DNA from: Brachypodius melanocephalos
Lineage: Eukaryota; Chordata; Aves; Passeriformes; Pycnonotidae
Assembly (NCBI GenBank): GCA_013398615.1
Contig: VZSR01003803.1
Span: 10,208,072 to 10,272,071 of the forward strand
DNA: 64,000 nt
Direction: 5' to 3'
In this document: piece by piece, positions 1 through 11,612 of the stretch
How the letters are laid out: the number at the start of each line of letters is the position of its first letter
Numbering within the stretch: position 1 is the first letter of the stretch
Program-made: the position numbers and the translations under genes
The notes under the pieces: generated by a model
Told to the model about the DNA's origin: nothing
The model's input: only the letters and a program-made list of their open reading frames with translations
The model's database searches: none

Positions 1-1561
1 AAAATATTGTTAAGGGCATGGCGAAACTTGCCAGATCTTGGGAACTGATTTGGCAATGAACAGCACAAACATTCCGTGAAGACCCATGGTCTGACCTCAC
101 TTCCAGAGAGCACTGTGGCTATGCCAGCAAGTGTTTATTTATTTAACTTGTAAAGCTGTCACTGCAGACAGATGCTATTGCAAGAATGTCCCACCTGATT
201 AATTTCCTCTGATAGCCAAAGGCTTCTTGTGTACTATTTCCAAAAAAGAAAATGAGCTTAGAGGCAGGGGTAGTCTTGTTAATTACCAGAATGTATCTAT
301 CTACATGTGTTCCTGCTTCCCACGTTTATCTATGGGAAAACAAAACAAAACACTCAATTTCTTTCTAAAGACAGTCCCTTTCTTTGGGTACCAGTCCCAT
401 GACATTTGGATTTACTTCTATGAGAAACTGAACTTGTTCTTTTTTCCTTTCTCTCTTCATTTGTACACAAACCATTTCACAGGTGGAGATCTTTTTAAAT
501 TAAAAATCCTTATTCAATGGAAGGTAAAAAATCAGAGACAACAGCAAAACATAAATGCAAACAAGTATGTGGGAAAAGTTAATATTTAATTGATGGTTGG
601 AACTGTTTACAATGGTATCTCTTAGAAGCTCTTCTAATGCTTTAGAAGCAGATAAATTCATGCTTTCAGAAATTTAAACTAGGATGAAGACACTTCCTTG
701 AAACATGTCTGAACTCTCCTTATGACTCTCTAGAAAAACAGAAACCTGTTTATAAAGAAGTTGAACACAAATGTGATGCATGAATGTTTATTTCTTTACC
801 TGTGTTCTTGCCATGAACAGTATTAAATAACCCAATAGCTAGTGACATCTTTTTGTAGATCCTTATATTTGTAATAACCAAATTACTATGACACTGAGGT
901 CAGCAAAATATTGCAGCAAAGTAAAAGGAATTATTTTGAAGTATATACTTTGGCATGACTTGCTTTTTTTCTAAGAGCTTAAGATGAACATAAAGCCGAA
1001 TATTCGTACTTTCAGTTTCTAAAATGCAGCAATTGGTAGCAAACTTTTATGAGTATATTTACAAATGCAGAGGTTATTTGAAATATCTATAATATTTTCA
1101 TGCAGGTGTACACCATGGTTTATAGCTTTTACAATGCTTCTCATTTCAGAATTGTGAAAATCTGAATGTGTCTTCCCCTTTTCTGTCCTGTTCTGCCAGT
1201 CTGGATTGCACTGTGATTTTACAGTCAACTTTCACTGGAGTGGTTAACAACAAACCTTGCTGAACATATACAGAATTAAATTTCAAACTTCATGTATTGT
1301 ATTTCATAGCAATACCTCACTTCAATAGTGAGAAATGCAACATAAATTTCAATAGAAATGCAATTTTGATTTCAGTAGAAAGAAATGCACTTAGTAGAAT
1401 TGCATCAGTATTGTAGAGGTGTGAGACCAGATTTTGTAGACTGAATAGAGTTACCATAAATATAGATTTAATCCACACACTCTTCAACTTTCAGGAACTT
1501 ACAAGAGATATCCAGGCAGGGACTGATCTGTCTATGCATATATTAATGTGTACAAATACAA

Positions 1562-1900
1562 AAAATCACAGAATCCAGAACTGAACACAGGATTTGAGAT
1601 GTGGCCTCAGCAGTGCCCAGCACAGGGGGACGGTCACTGCCCTGCTCCTGCTGGCCACACCATGGCTGATCCAGGCCAGGATGCCATCGGCCTTCTTGGC
1701 CACCTGGGCACAGCTGGATCATGTTCAGCTGCTGCTGACCAGCACACCCAGGTCCCTCCCAGCCACTGCCCCCAGCCTGTAGCATTGCCTGGGGTTGCTG
1801 TGACCCAACAGCAGGACCCAGCACTTGGTCTTGTTGAACCTCATACAGTTTGCTTTGGTCCAGGGATGAAACAAAGATGGAGCCAGAGCCTACTTTGAAA
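1562..1900 (-). mobile_element. CR1 LINE fragment, minus orientation
   Basis: The plus strand matches the antisense of a CR1 3' portion: a GTGGCCTCAGCAGTGCC-like block, then GGCCAGGATGCCAT, GGCCTTCTTGGCCACCTGGG, CATGTTCAGC, CACCCAGGTCC and CTTGTTGAACCTCATAC in the family's usual order. The copy is 5'-truncated and diverged. It lies in the same direction as PDGFD transcription. The overlapping open frames on both strands (about 1543-1932) are by-products of this repeat. The boundaries are approximate and I did not identify a target duplication. Confidence 0.8.
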
Positions 1901-1984
1901 GAACAAAAGGTTCTGGGCTCAAAGCTTAACACAGGAAAACCTATTTAAATGTTGAAAACTACTTTTGTTTGTTTGGTTTTGTTT

Positions 1985-2151
1985 AGAGAGTGGTTTCAGA
2001 GAGATTGAGCAGCCTCCATTCTTGGAGATATTAAAAACCTGACTTGACATGGTCATGAGCAACCTTCTGTTGACGACCTGCCATGAGGAGGGGCAATTAA
2101 GTTCTTGAGGTGTCTTCCCATTTCATCTCTTCCCTGATTCTGTGAGTTTCA
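1985..2151 (+). mobile_element. CR1 LINE 3' terminus, plus orientation
   Basis: A short, diverged CR1 3' end. The blocks CTCCATTCTTGGAGATATT, CTGACTTGACATGGTCATGA and GAGCAACCT are followed by TGATTCTGTGAG, which resembles the family's ATTCTGTG terminal repeat. It lies about 85 bp from the minus-oriented CR1 copy, so the pair forms an inverted arrangement of two separate insertions. Similarity is judged by eye against the remembered family pattern. Confidence 0.65.
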
Positions 2152-4686
2152 GCTGTGATAAAATACTGTCTTATTTGCCTGACCTTGATATTTGTAGGCT
2201 ATTAATTGGCAAATTAAGAAAGCATGCCTTTTAAGTATCATTTATCATCTATCCCTGTTATCGGAATTAGTATTCAGCAACTGTACCTCTTTTAGCTCAA
2301 TTTTGTGCCAGAGTTTGGTATGGGCAGAAGGTTGGATAGGAGTGAAATTATTAGTGATTAATATATACCATTTATATGGTGTGATCTGAAAATGCTGTGA
2401 AAGATAGGCAGAGATTACATTAAATTGTTCTTACCTGCCTCAGGGCTCTTCTAACTTAGGATAACAAAAAAAACCCCAAGCTCTAAGCCGAAACAGATAG
2501 GTATCTGAAATAAATTATGATATAATCTACTGCTCTCTTTGCTGCAAGGTTAGCCCAGTGCCTACAAACATTCCTCAGAGACCCACACTGTCTGTATTTA
2601 AAAGACACCAAGCATTTTAATTTAAGGATTGGTTATAGCTATTCCTTACTCCTCACATCATCCAAGAACAAGTCTTTAATCTTGTCAGAAGTTTATGACT
2701 AAATAAAAATTCTTAACTGAATTTTTTAAAAGATTTCATTGTGGTGAGGTGCGTTAGCCCAGAGAGCTGCTAACTGTTAGGGAATTTGGCCTTTAGTTTA
2801 AAAATAAAAGGAAAACTGTTATAAAAGGTTTTTTTTTTCTTTTTCCTGTAACCAAATCACCACCACCAAAAAATCCTATTAAAATAAAACAAGTATTAAA
2901 ACTGTAACTGGAAAAAATATTTAGCTTCTTGCTACACAAGAAGCTGAATTACATTTATAATAAATGGAGAAAATGTTATGCATCTGAGAATGAAATGATT
3001 TCTGGGGAACCAGATTCTAATCAGCTTTTATTAAAAACAGAATAGGCCCTTCGTTTATTTTTTATCCATATCTACTGCTGCCAAATCCAGCCTGGATGAA
3101 TAAGGGACACACAGATCATGTTCCACACAACCCACAGAGATCACACCACTCTTGAAAGTCATGCAGCGACATTTAGGTTAAGTTTTTCCCCAACAAAATC
3201 TGTGGTGGTTACCTGAAATTTCTGAGGTGTCAAAAGGGAGTAAAGGGATTCACTTTTTGCTGAATGAGTGCTCAGGGCTTTACCTGCATATTCCTTTGAA
3301 GTGCTGAGCCCAGAAACAAAGAAAGCCAACTTGTCTTGGAAACTGTTTAGCAGTACTGTGTCTACTAATGCACTGTATGTGCCTGAGGTTATTCTCCTTG
3401 TCCTCCAAGGACAACAGCCATGAGACAGCCCACAGTCCTACCATTCATCTCTTACTCTCCAGTCAAGGTGGACACATGAATGGCAGATGGCCTCTGGCAG
3501 ATCCTGGTTCATGCCCAGCAATGACCAGGCTGACAATTTAGCAATATGGTGATTGTATTTCAGAGCCTGGGAACACTTGTTAAAAAGTTTTCCCTAATAG
3601 AGATGCAGTCTATATATGTCTTTTAAGAGTAAAGCCTTATAAATTGATAACAAGTAAGATACGAACACAGAACTACAATTCTCTCTCCCTCCCTAGAACA
3701 TGCTTAAGGTACAGCTGGATGGGATCAGAGGTGTAAATAAATGGTACAATGGTCCAATCGCACAGAATTGGAACTGTGATTTAGGAATTATAATTTTAAA
3801 GTTATAAAGAAGAATGCATGTGAGTACACAACTTGAAAATAGATGAGAATAAGAGAAATCAAATAAAATTCTTCACTCCAGATCTGTGAACACTACAGTG
3901 ATTGTCATCCTGGAGAATCCTAACAGACCTCCTACATCTGTACTGCACATGAAGGGCAATTTCATCAGGCTCTTCAGTGCATGGTTACCCCAGAGCACAA
4001 TTGTGTCTTCTCAGTAGTGTTTCTTTATCATTATGGCTTTGTACTGCCAGCTAAATGCCCCTCTGCTTTACCACTTGGTGGATGATTTGAACTAACAGAA
4101 GGAAACAAGACACATAACCCAGAAATGTGTGCTTTGCTGAATTACAGACAAAGATGTTAAACCATCATAATGTTCCCTGCCAACATAATGAAAAACAGTG
4201 AGATGTTCATGTCCTAAAAAAACCAGCTGCACATACAGGTGTCTGCACCAGATGCTTCCCTAAGCACAATGTGATAAAAGTGATTATTCCTCACTCAGCA
4301 GAGAACAGTCCCTAAGCAGGGTATTTAAAGAAAGATGATAACACAGGTAATTAGGAACTCCATGCTTTACACACGAAGCAATGCTTAAGAGGGTAAAGCG
4401 GAGAACCATCTGTCTTTACATGTGGGCATATGTTTTTATTTGTGAATTTATCATGAAAAAGGGCAGTTTTCAGTCTGATTTCTCAAGTGAGATCCTATCT
4501 GGAAATTGATTAAGGATTAAATGACACATCCCTGGTTTTAACAGGTGGTACCTCACCTTGTGACTCCAACAGGAACATGATCACCAGAACATAATACCTG
4601 ATTGATGGATTTTCCTGTGAAGAGTGAAGGAATATCCTGTTCTTGTCCCAAAGTATGCATAAGTATGTCCCAAAGACTGTTCCTAC

Positions 4687-4888
4687 CTTTGGATTTCCTG
4701 TCGTGGTAGCTCCTGCCTCGATAATGGTGCCCACTGTCTGTGTAGAGATTCTCCAGGTCTTCCTGCCAGGAGTCTGGGTTGAAGTGTTTGAGCAGATCCT
4801 CCACCGTGTCGAACGCGGCAATGGTCTGATCCAGTGCCTCCGCCGTGAGCGTAGGGTCAGTCACTGATGGAGAGGGATAGGATACCCC
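4687..4888 (-). CDS. PDGFD: PDGFD exon 5: hinge region with activation cleavage site
   Basis: Internal coding exon of 202 nt, the leftmost exon in the window. It starts at a CTCTTAG acceptor in phase 0 with GVSYPSPSVTDPTL, continues through FDTVEDLLKHFNPDSWQEDLENLY, and ends RGRSYHDRKSK plus the first base of a split codon, before a GTAGGA donor (4686-4681). Human PDGF-D has the same order and the same phase-1 end, so exon 6 should begin with the rest of a Val codon followed by DL. The RGRS sequence matches human R247-S250, where extracellular proteases such as uPA or matriptase release the active growth-factor domain. The segment just before it (DSGHHY) is one residue longer than human DTPRY. 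The first half of the exon is unusually rich in CpG for this AT-rich locus. Confidence 0.97.
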
Positions 4889-7800
4889 CTAAGAGTGACA
4901 TACATCTCAGTGCACTTGGCATGAATTACAGCACCACTTAAACAACTGAAAACAGTTATTGACAAGCTTGTTTCATTATTGAGTGAAACAGTTACTTCGG
5001 GCCATCTTTTCAAGTTTTTGGGCCAGGACTTTATTATACCTGTGAAGAGGTACCAAGAAATTCTCAAGCAAATCCCAGAGGAGATGCAGGGAGCAGAAGC
5101 ACTGCCACTGGTGGACTGTCAGTATTTACAGGCAATGCCCAAAGGGAATAATGGTTTGCACATTTACAAAGATGTAATGAATGTCTTTTGAAAACACTGT
5201 GATGGCCACAGCCACAGAAATTGAGATGCCAGATATGTTGGTTATTTCACATGAGGCAGATCAGAAACCACAGCAGAGAAAGACAAATGCAAAAAGTCCA
5301 CTAGACTATCTTTCTCTGGTCAATTTGAACAACAAATTTGGCATGGTTAAAGACTTGGAAAAATGGCCCTTTATTACCCAAAATTAAATGTACTACAAAA
5401 CACTGATGAATTGACATTGAATTGACCTTTTACTTAAAATAAAACTTACTAAACAAACAGAAAAAAACATGATATTTGGATCTTGTGTGTGCTGGTGGGT
5501 GAGACGCTGGACATGACCTGGCAATGTGCTTGCAGCCAGGAAAGCTGATGGTATCTTGGGCTGCATCCAAAGCAGCGTGGGCAGCAGAGCCAGGGATGGG
5601 ATTCTGCCCCTCTGCTCTGCTCAGACCCCACCTGCAGGGCTGCATCCAGCTCTGGGCTCCTAGCACAGGGAGGGCAGGGATCTGCTGGAATGAGTCCAGA
5701 GAAGGGACATCAAGATGATTAGAGGGATGGAAGAAAGACTAAGAGAATTGAAATTGTTCAGCCTAGAGAAGAAAAGGCATAAAGGTGACGTAGCTGTGGC
5801 CTTCCAATGCCTGAAGGGAGACTACAAGAAAGATGAAGAGAAGCTTTTTACCAGAGCAGGTAGTGATAAGACAAGGTGGAATGGCTTTAAAATTAAAGAG
5901 GGTAGGTCTGGATTAGATTTGAGGAAGAAAATCTTCGATGTGAGGGTGGTGAGACACTGGAACAGGTTGATGAAAGAATCTGTGGATGCCCCATCCCTGA
6001 CAGTGTTCAGTCAGGTTGGAGAGGGCTGTGAGCAGCCTGGTACAATGAAAGGCATCCCTGCCCACTAAAAGGGGATTGCAACTACGTGATCTCTAAGGAA
6101 CCTTCCAACCCAAGCTATTCTTTAATTCTATGATCTCAGAAATGCAATAAAAAAATATTCGGATGACCAACGTAGTGATAGCCTCACAATTACATCATAA
6201 TATCAAATGGAATATTTATTTTCCACCAGTAAGGACCAAGTACCATTCTCTGAGTGTTCTCACTGAACTTCTGGCACAATTTGACTTCAACAGAATGATT
6301 GCAGCATTTTCAGTTCTATTGGAGAGGACTTGAAAGATTTTTAAAATTCTTAATTTAGAATCACAATATCCACTATCCTAATATCACTTTTTCCCTTTTC
6401 CAAGCACAAGGCCAAATAGCATGTAAAATATGTACAAGAAAAACTATTAATGCAAATCTCTTACTTTCCAAAGGACTATAATCAATTTTGTCCAACAACA
6501 GGCATACTATAGCATATGAATTGTTTGGTCCTGTAAGTTAAAACATTGGGGAGAAACCCTACAAACCTAAATTCTTTCATTAAAACCCAGCTTGGAAGTA
6601 ATGCAGCAGAAATATGCCAGTTAAAACTAATGGTTTCCCAAAATATTTGTTTTGCCTCATCTCCCAAGTAAATGCATACGTTAAACTATTAATCTTTGTG
6701 ATTAACTTCACTCGCTTGGGTCGCAATGGGAGGGTCAACTCATTTGAAACTCATTTGAGTAAATTCACTCACTTGTTTGCAGGATTGTGTCCTTCAATTC
6801 CTCCTATAATGGTTTTAAAGTATACATATGTCTTTTAAAACAAAACACTTGTCTTTAATGGTAAGATATATCACAAAACTAACAATTCTTGACATTTTCC
6901 TGAATAATGTTTGCTGAAAATATGCACAGTCCAAATTATTAAAAATCAGGAAGAAAAGAAGAACAGCACACATAACAACAGTGCAGCCAAGCAAGCATAG
7001 CTGCATTTTACAGCTTACCACCAACGGCCCAAGAAATTTCAGTGGGCCCTACTTGTGACTGCAATGCCTCTAGTGCAGTGCCAAAAAGACATGGTGCAGA
7101 GGCCTGTAAAAATTCATGACCCCTTAAAAAGGAAGGCACACCTTGAAGCCTCTCTGCTGACTTCTACACGGCTTGGAATAGAGACTGTCAGAGAGATGGA
7201 AGTCCCAGCAGTCGAAAAGCTCGCACCAGCAAAGTGAACACAGGGTTGTTATCTAAAGCAATGATGCAGGAGAGACGGTGCTGCAGCCAGTGTCATGCAG
7301 TGTGCTAACACAGCTGCTGAGGTTACAAAAGGAAAAGGCACCTAAATGCTACTTGCTTACTGAGAAGAGCTTGGTGGAGCTCACGGCAGTCCAGCAGGAA
7401 AAGATCAGACCCTGACTGCCTTTCCAAAGTGAGAGAGATGGTGCAAGGATGCTGAAGGAACAGGAGCATAAAAATCAGGCCACAGGCGTGTGGCTTACTA
7501 AATGCCGGAGGTTTTTTCCCACATGTTCAACTGTACATTTCATTAGAGAATTGGAGGTCAAGCTGTGAATATGCAGGGCATTTCAAACTCATACAGGCAG
7601 CTGGGATTCCCCATTTTCTTTTCATATAAAAGCTCCTACTCAAGAGATTTGTGCAGCCTTGTTCAAACACAGAAGAAAGCTTAACTTTTTCTCAGTGACA
7701 GCCAAATCAAGAGGAATTATTTCAACAGCTGAGATAGCCTCCTGGCAGCAACATCATGTGACAGGCCCAAAAGCAACTTCAAAGCTGCCAACCCAACTGC

Positions 7801-10166
7801 CTTTCCTTTGTCCTGCCAAGAATGAGGCGCTGGCTTTAGGAGAGTTTGTGCTCGTCGTAATCTGACTTCTGAGATCACATCCAAAGAGGGGGAAAGAAGA
7901 AATGTAAGAAGCAATGAAGAGCCAAGGTCTTCCACATTGTCTACCTCCTTTGCATTTCTTAAAAGCACTGAATACATTTTTAATTTACTGGAACACAAAG
8001 GTATCTTTTTTTGGTATGTGCTCTTGCCCTTAATTTCTGTTCACTCATTCTTTTCACTTTCCTCTCTCTATTGTGAGGCTGACAGGCAATTCAATGTGCA
8101 TCACAGTTTTTTCTTGGTCATAAAATTACTTTACATATAATGGAAACTACCCTTATAAGGAGTTGGATTTTGTTTCTTTTTTTTCCCCTGAGTTTGCCAT
8201 GATGGGTTAAGGGCAGAAGCATTTTTTTTAACTTTCTGAGAAAAAACCCAAACAAAAACCCTAAACCAAAATATGACTGTAATATGACCTCAGACGTGGA
8301 AGAAAGAATTTGCTCACTCTAAAATTTTCATTCTGAGGGTTGTAATGGGCCTATGTCCTAAAATGAGTCTTTGGGTTACTTGTGGGTTTGAGAGAAGAAA
8401 TTCAGACCTGCCATGCTGCCTGAGCATCAGCAGAATTGTATGTTGCCTTGTTCAAGACTGACAGGTCTGAGTTTGTCCTTCTGCCTCTCAAGATCATAAC
8501 AGAATCCCTGAATCTTTCTCCACTGAAGAAGATGGACATCCTCAGACATTTTCCTTGGTGCCTTTGTGAAAAATTATTCAATCTCCCTGCCTTTTTTTTT
8601 CTCTGAGGATAGAAAAGGACTTGTGGGTACAATGTCCTGAAGAAAGTGTATTTTATTAGACAGGGAATGACATGGGAAAACCAATGAAACTGAGGTTCTT
8701 CTTCTGGTTTACCTTTGGTTTCCATGTGACCTTGGGCATCAGCTTGCTACCTGTAATATTTGTATTGAACTTCCTTAGCCGAAACATATTAAAAACAAAT
8801 TTTCAGAAAAAAACAAGATGCAGAAAACCAGGAACTTGATTTTTCAATTTGAAAAGGATACTGGGTTATTGTTTGGTATATTGTGCATTTTATGATGTTA
8901 GGGATGCTAACTAACATGGTGTTTACCATAGGCTTAGTCTCATTTACATCGTTACCTGATGGGGGAGCCCTAGGCTTACTTTTTCAAACATCAGCGTACC
9001 ATATTTTTAAACAAAATAGTCCATCACATGGATTTTTTTTTTTTCCCAAGCCCACATTAGAATGAAAAATGAATTTGTGTCTTTTAGTAAAACTGTTGTA
9101 GCATCTCCTGCTTGGCACATCCAGTAGATCTCAGCCCTGCTAACATCACTCCTCAAGACTTTCAGCACAGTTGGTTCCTGGCAATTAGTGAATCGTATCA
9201 TGAAGGGCAAGTGTCATTTGCAAATTCAAGAGTAAACACAAGTGAGATTGGCTTAACATCTTCTAATTCTGGCAGCACAGAGTTTTCTCTCTACTTGCTG
9301 CCTTGATTGGACCCTGATCAGTACACTGATTAGACCCTTGACCCATATTTTATTTACTGCTCCTTCACCAGCTGCTCCTAGTAGCTACTGTAACAAAGGT
9401 GCTACCACTAAGCTCTCTTCCATGAATGCTTCAGACATCGGTCTCAAGCCTGCTTTAAGCACTTACCCCCATCTCATGTGTTCTGAGAGGAGTTAACAAG
9501 AACCTTGACGTGGTGCTGAAGAGGCAACAAAGCACACAAAAGAGGATTGCCCATATTATGAATTCTCATGCTTCTATGCCATTCCCCAGCTCTGCGAAAT
9601 GGCAGAGAGAAGAGATTTTTTTGCCAGTGGTACAAATCACATGTAATGAAAATTAATTTTTTTTTATTAGATTACTTGGGGTTTTTTTCTTTCTTAATTT
9701 TTCTCCCAAGTTGCAATTTGCTGCTGAATATGGAGTAACTATATCTGACTTCAGATATAATATTTTATTGGAAACACTTAAAAAAATATTCACAGTATTG
9801 ACAGTGAAAAGCCAGATCCATTTTCCTACCAGCCTGCTTTATCCATAGTCTGTCATGTAAGTCAAGATGTTCCATGATTAAAAATTTTAAGTTTATATCT
9901 TGTATTTTCATACTGGCAGGATGAATTTGAAAGCAAGAAACGTTTCCCAGTGGGTGTGTCACATGCTTACAACAGCTAAGGGCAAATCCTGAATCTTTTA
10001 TCCCTAAAATCATACTGTTTTAATCTAGTATCAGTTGGATAAAAACTTTATTCATCCTCTTTAAAAGGTGAATACATGGTTTCTCTGTGCAGATGTCATT
10101 TCATTAAGTTGGATTCAAGCCACCCTATCAATCCATCCATGGGCAAAACAGTGAGAAATTACTTAC
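4889..10166 (-). other. PDGFD intron 4
   Basis: A complete 5278-bp intron between exon 4 and exon 5, with GTAAGT at its 5' end (10166) and CTCTTAG at its 3' end (4889). One CR1 3' portion (about 5495-6135, plus strand) is the only clear repeat. From about 6135 to 10166 I find AT-rich unique DNA, with short T tracts near 8180, 8590, 9031 and 9655 and no recognisable exon. Confidence 0.85.
5495..6135 (+). mobile_element. CR1 LINE 3' portion, plus orientation
   Basis: A well-preserved 5'-truncated CR1 of about 640 bp. It contains the family blocks TGACCTGGCAATGTGC, GGGCTGCATCCAAAGCAG, GATTCTGCCCCTCTGCTCTG, TTCAGCCTAGAGAAGAAAAGGC, GAGGGTGGTGAGACACTGG and TGGATGCCCCATCCCTGA in the right order. 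It finishes with CCTTCCAACCCAAGCTATTC and ATTCTATGAT, the typical CR1 3' end. An open frame at 5715-6068 translates this 3' region and is not a gene; it carries only the usual EERLREL-like and LFSLEKK-like readings. The element is antisense to PDGFD. Confidence 0.9.
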
Positions 10167-10226
10167 TGAGACAGAGCTTGTGACTGACTCCCAGTTGGTT
10201 TCTGAGGCTGCATGCTGGAAATCATC
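10167..10226 (-). CDS. PDGFD: PDGFD exon 4: short linker after the CUB domain
   Basis: A 60-nt, phase 0/0 exon that an ORF-length search would miss. On the minus strand a CTCTTAG acceptor precedes GAT GAT TTC CAG. Twenty codons follow, reading DDFQHAASETNWESVTSSVS, and then a consensus GTAAGT donor (10166-10161). It aligns with human EDFQPAAASETNWESVTSSIS with one Ala fewer. The segment lies between the CUB domain and the hinge, where it acts as a flexible, Ser/Thr-rich linker. The flanking introns are 24.5 kb upstream and 5.3 kb downstream in the transcript. Because the exon is a multiple of three and phase 0 on both sides, skipping it would leave the frame open; I see no direct evidence that this happens. 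Confidence 0.95.
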
Positions 10227-10453
10227 CTAAGAGGAGAAACACACAGGAAAAATCACTGTTAAGGCAATATCCTAAATTAACTACAGAATCTAAAAAATGT
10301 TTTGGCATTCAACATCTGCCACTTTTTCTAACCCTTTTTAATGCAAAAGTACCTCACCATGTGTTACTCCTCAATAAAGCTACCTCCATTCAGGTTCCTC
10401 CTTTTTCAATGTTTATAAACTCCTTGTGAGCTTACTTGGAAAAGAACTGGTGA

Positions 10454-10526
10454 ATATTATTACTATTATTATTATTATTGTTATTATTATAATTATTATT
10501 ATCAACAATAACAGTAACAATAATAC
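10454..10526. repeat. TTA/ATT trinucleotide microsatellite with AAC/AAT-rich tail
   Basis: An imperfect (ATT)n array interrupted by single-base changes (ACT, GTT, AAT) up to about 10502, followed by CAACAATAACAGTAACAATAA. It lies about 230 bp upstream of exon 4 in the transcript, in intron 3. Confidence 0.85.
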
Positions 10527-11583
10527 CGATCTGATATATGCTGCTTTGCACAGCAGGACCTAATCTGGTCAAGGACATTACATTCATCTGCCAATATAAC
10601 TATTAAACACCATCTCTGTATGTCTACAATCAGAGTATTAATGCAATTGCCAAACTGATTTGTTAAAAAGAATGTGAACATGCTACTTCCCTGGTGCTAC
10701 TTAGTCAAGGTGAAAAGCAGGGTAATCTTATCCATTTGAAAAGTAGTCCTAACATGACTGTATTTCTTTTGGTACTTGTGCTGAACAGTACATGATGACC
10801 ACTGCACTATGTTTTGTCATATCAAAAAACTCAGTCACAGAACATTCCCACTAACAGTGTCATTGGACAGAATCTGTGGGCATTTATGATTAATTTGAGC
10901 ACAGGGATGGGATTATATCTTCTATCTTTGGACACCTACAAAGCCAACATCTAAGCTAGTTAGTCTTATTTCCATTTACAATCAACTAAACCTGGCATTT
11001 CTGGGGTGCAAATCATCTGTTCTGTTTTAGAAGCTTTACTTGGGATGACAGTGCACCCTGAAAATGCATTTTTGGTCTCCATTGTCTCCATAAAGGGAAC
11101 CTGGGAGGCTGATCTTAGACACATATGTTAAAACTGTAGATATTGACATGTGGTCACCTAAATCCCAATCCACTCATCTGACCAGTGATGAGCAATCACT
11201 ACCTAAATAATGAAGAAGCCATTTCTTTAATCTTTTGGCAGCTTTACTCATTTCCAAGTGGAATAACTAAAGTGTGAAAAACGGGAAAAAAAGAGGCAGC
11301 ATTACAGAATGGTTATTAAACACACACATGCAGTGAATAGCTAATGATCAGTATGAATATGCAGGTAAGGAAAGTGGACTGAAGTGACAGCATACCAAGA
11401 TTTTAATTTCTAATAACAGAATTTATAATGAAAAGGTTTAAGGAAGATGGATCAATGCCTTGGCTCACAATTTCATACTGATTCAGTATCTGATAAGCTT
11501 TTATTTAAGCTGGCAACTGAAAGGGGAAATGGAAAGAAAACCGCACAGCTGACACTTCCTAGACTTGATCCTGCATTGGACCA

Positions 11584-11612
11584 TACATATATATAATATA
11601 TACGCATATATT
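11584..11612. repeat. Short TA-rich microsatellite
   Basis: An alternating AT/TA tract of the form CATATATATATAATATATAC followed by GCATATATT. It lies in intron 3 and nothing indicates a function. Confidence 0.7.

Larger units (their letters stand above)
1..4686 (-). other. PDGFD intron 5 (partial)
   Basis: This is AT-rich non-coding DNA downstream of exon 5 in the transcript. It holds two CR1 fragments in opposite orientations (about 1562-1900 and 1985-2151). Apart from these I see no coding exon, RNA gene or structured repeat; the frames of 60-130 codons here have no recognisable similarity or lie in the CR1. Exon 6 is not present, so the intron is at least 4.7 kb. Confidence 0.85.

Noticed and set aside
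1543..1932. Overlapping 129- and 116-codon frames on opposite strands
   Set aside because: Both cover the minus-oriented CR1 fragment, and mirror frames on both strands are expected from its GC-richer sequence.
5715..6068. A 117-codon open frame starting MIRGMEERLREL
   Set aside because: It lies wholly inside the CR1 3' region and reads the repeat's usual sequence; such frames are often mis-annotated as hypothetical proteins.
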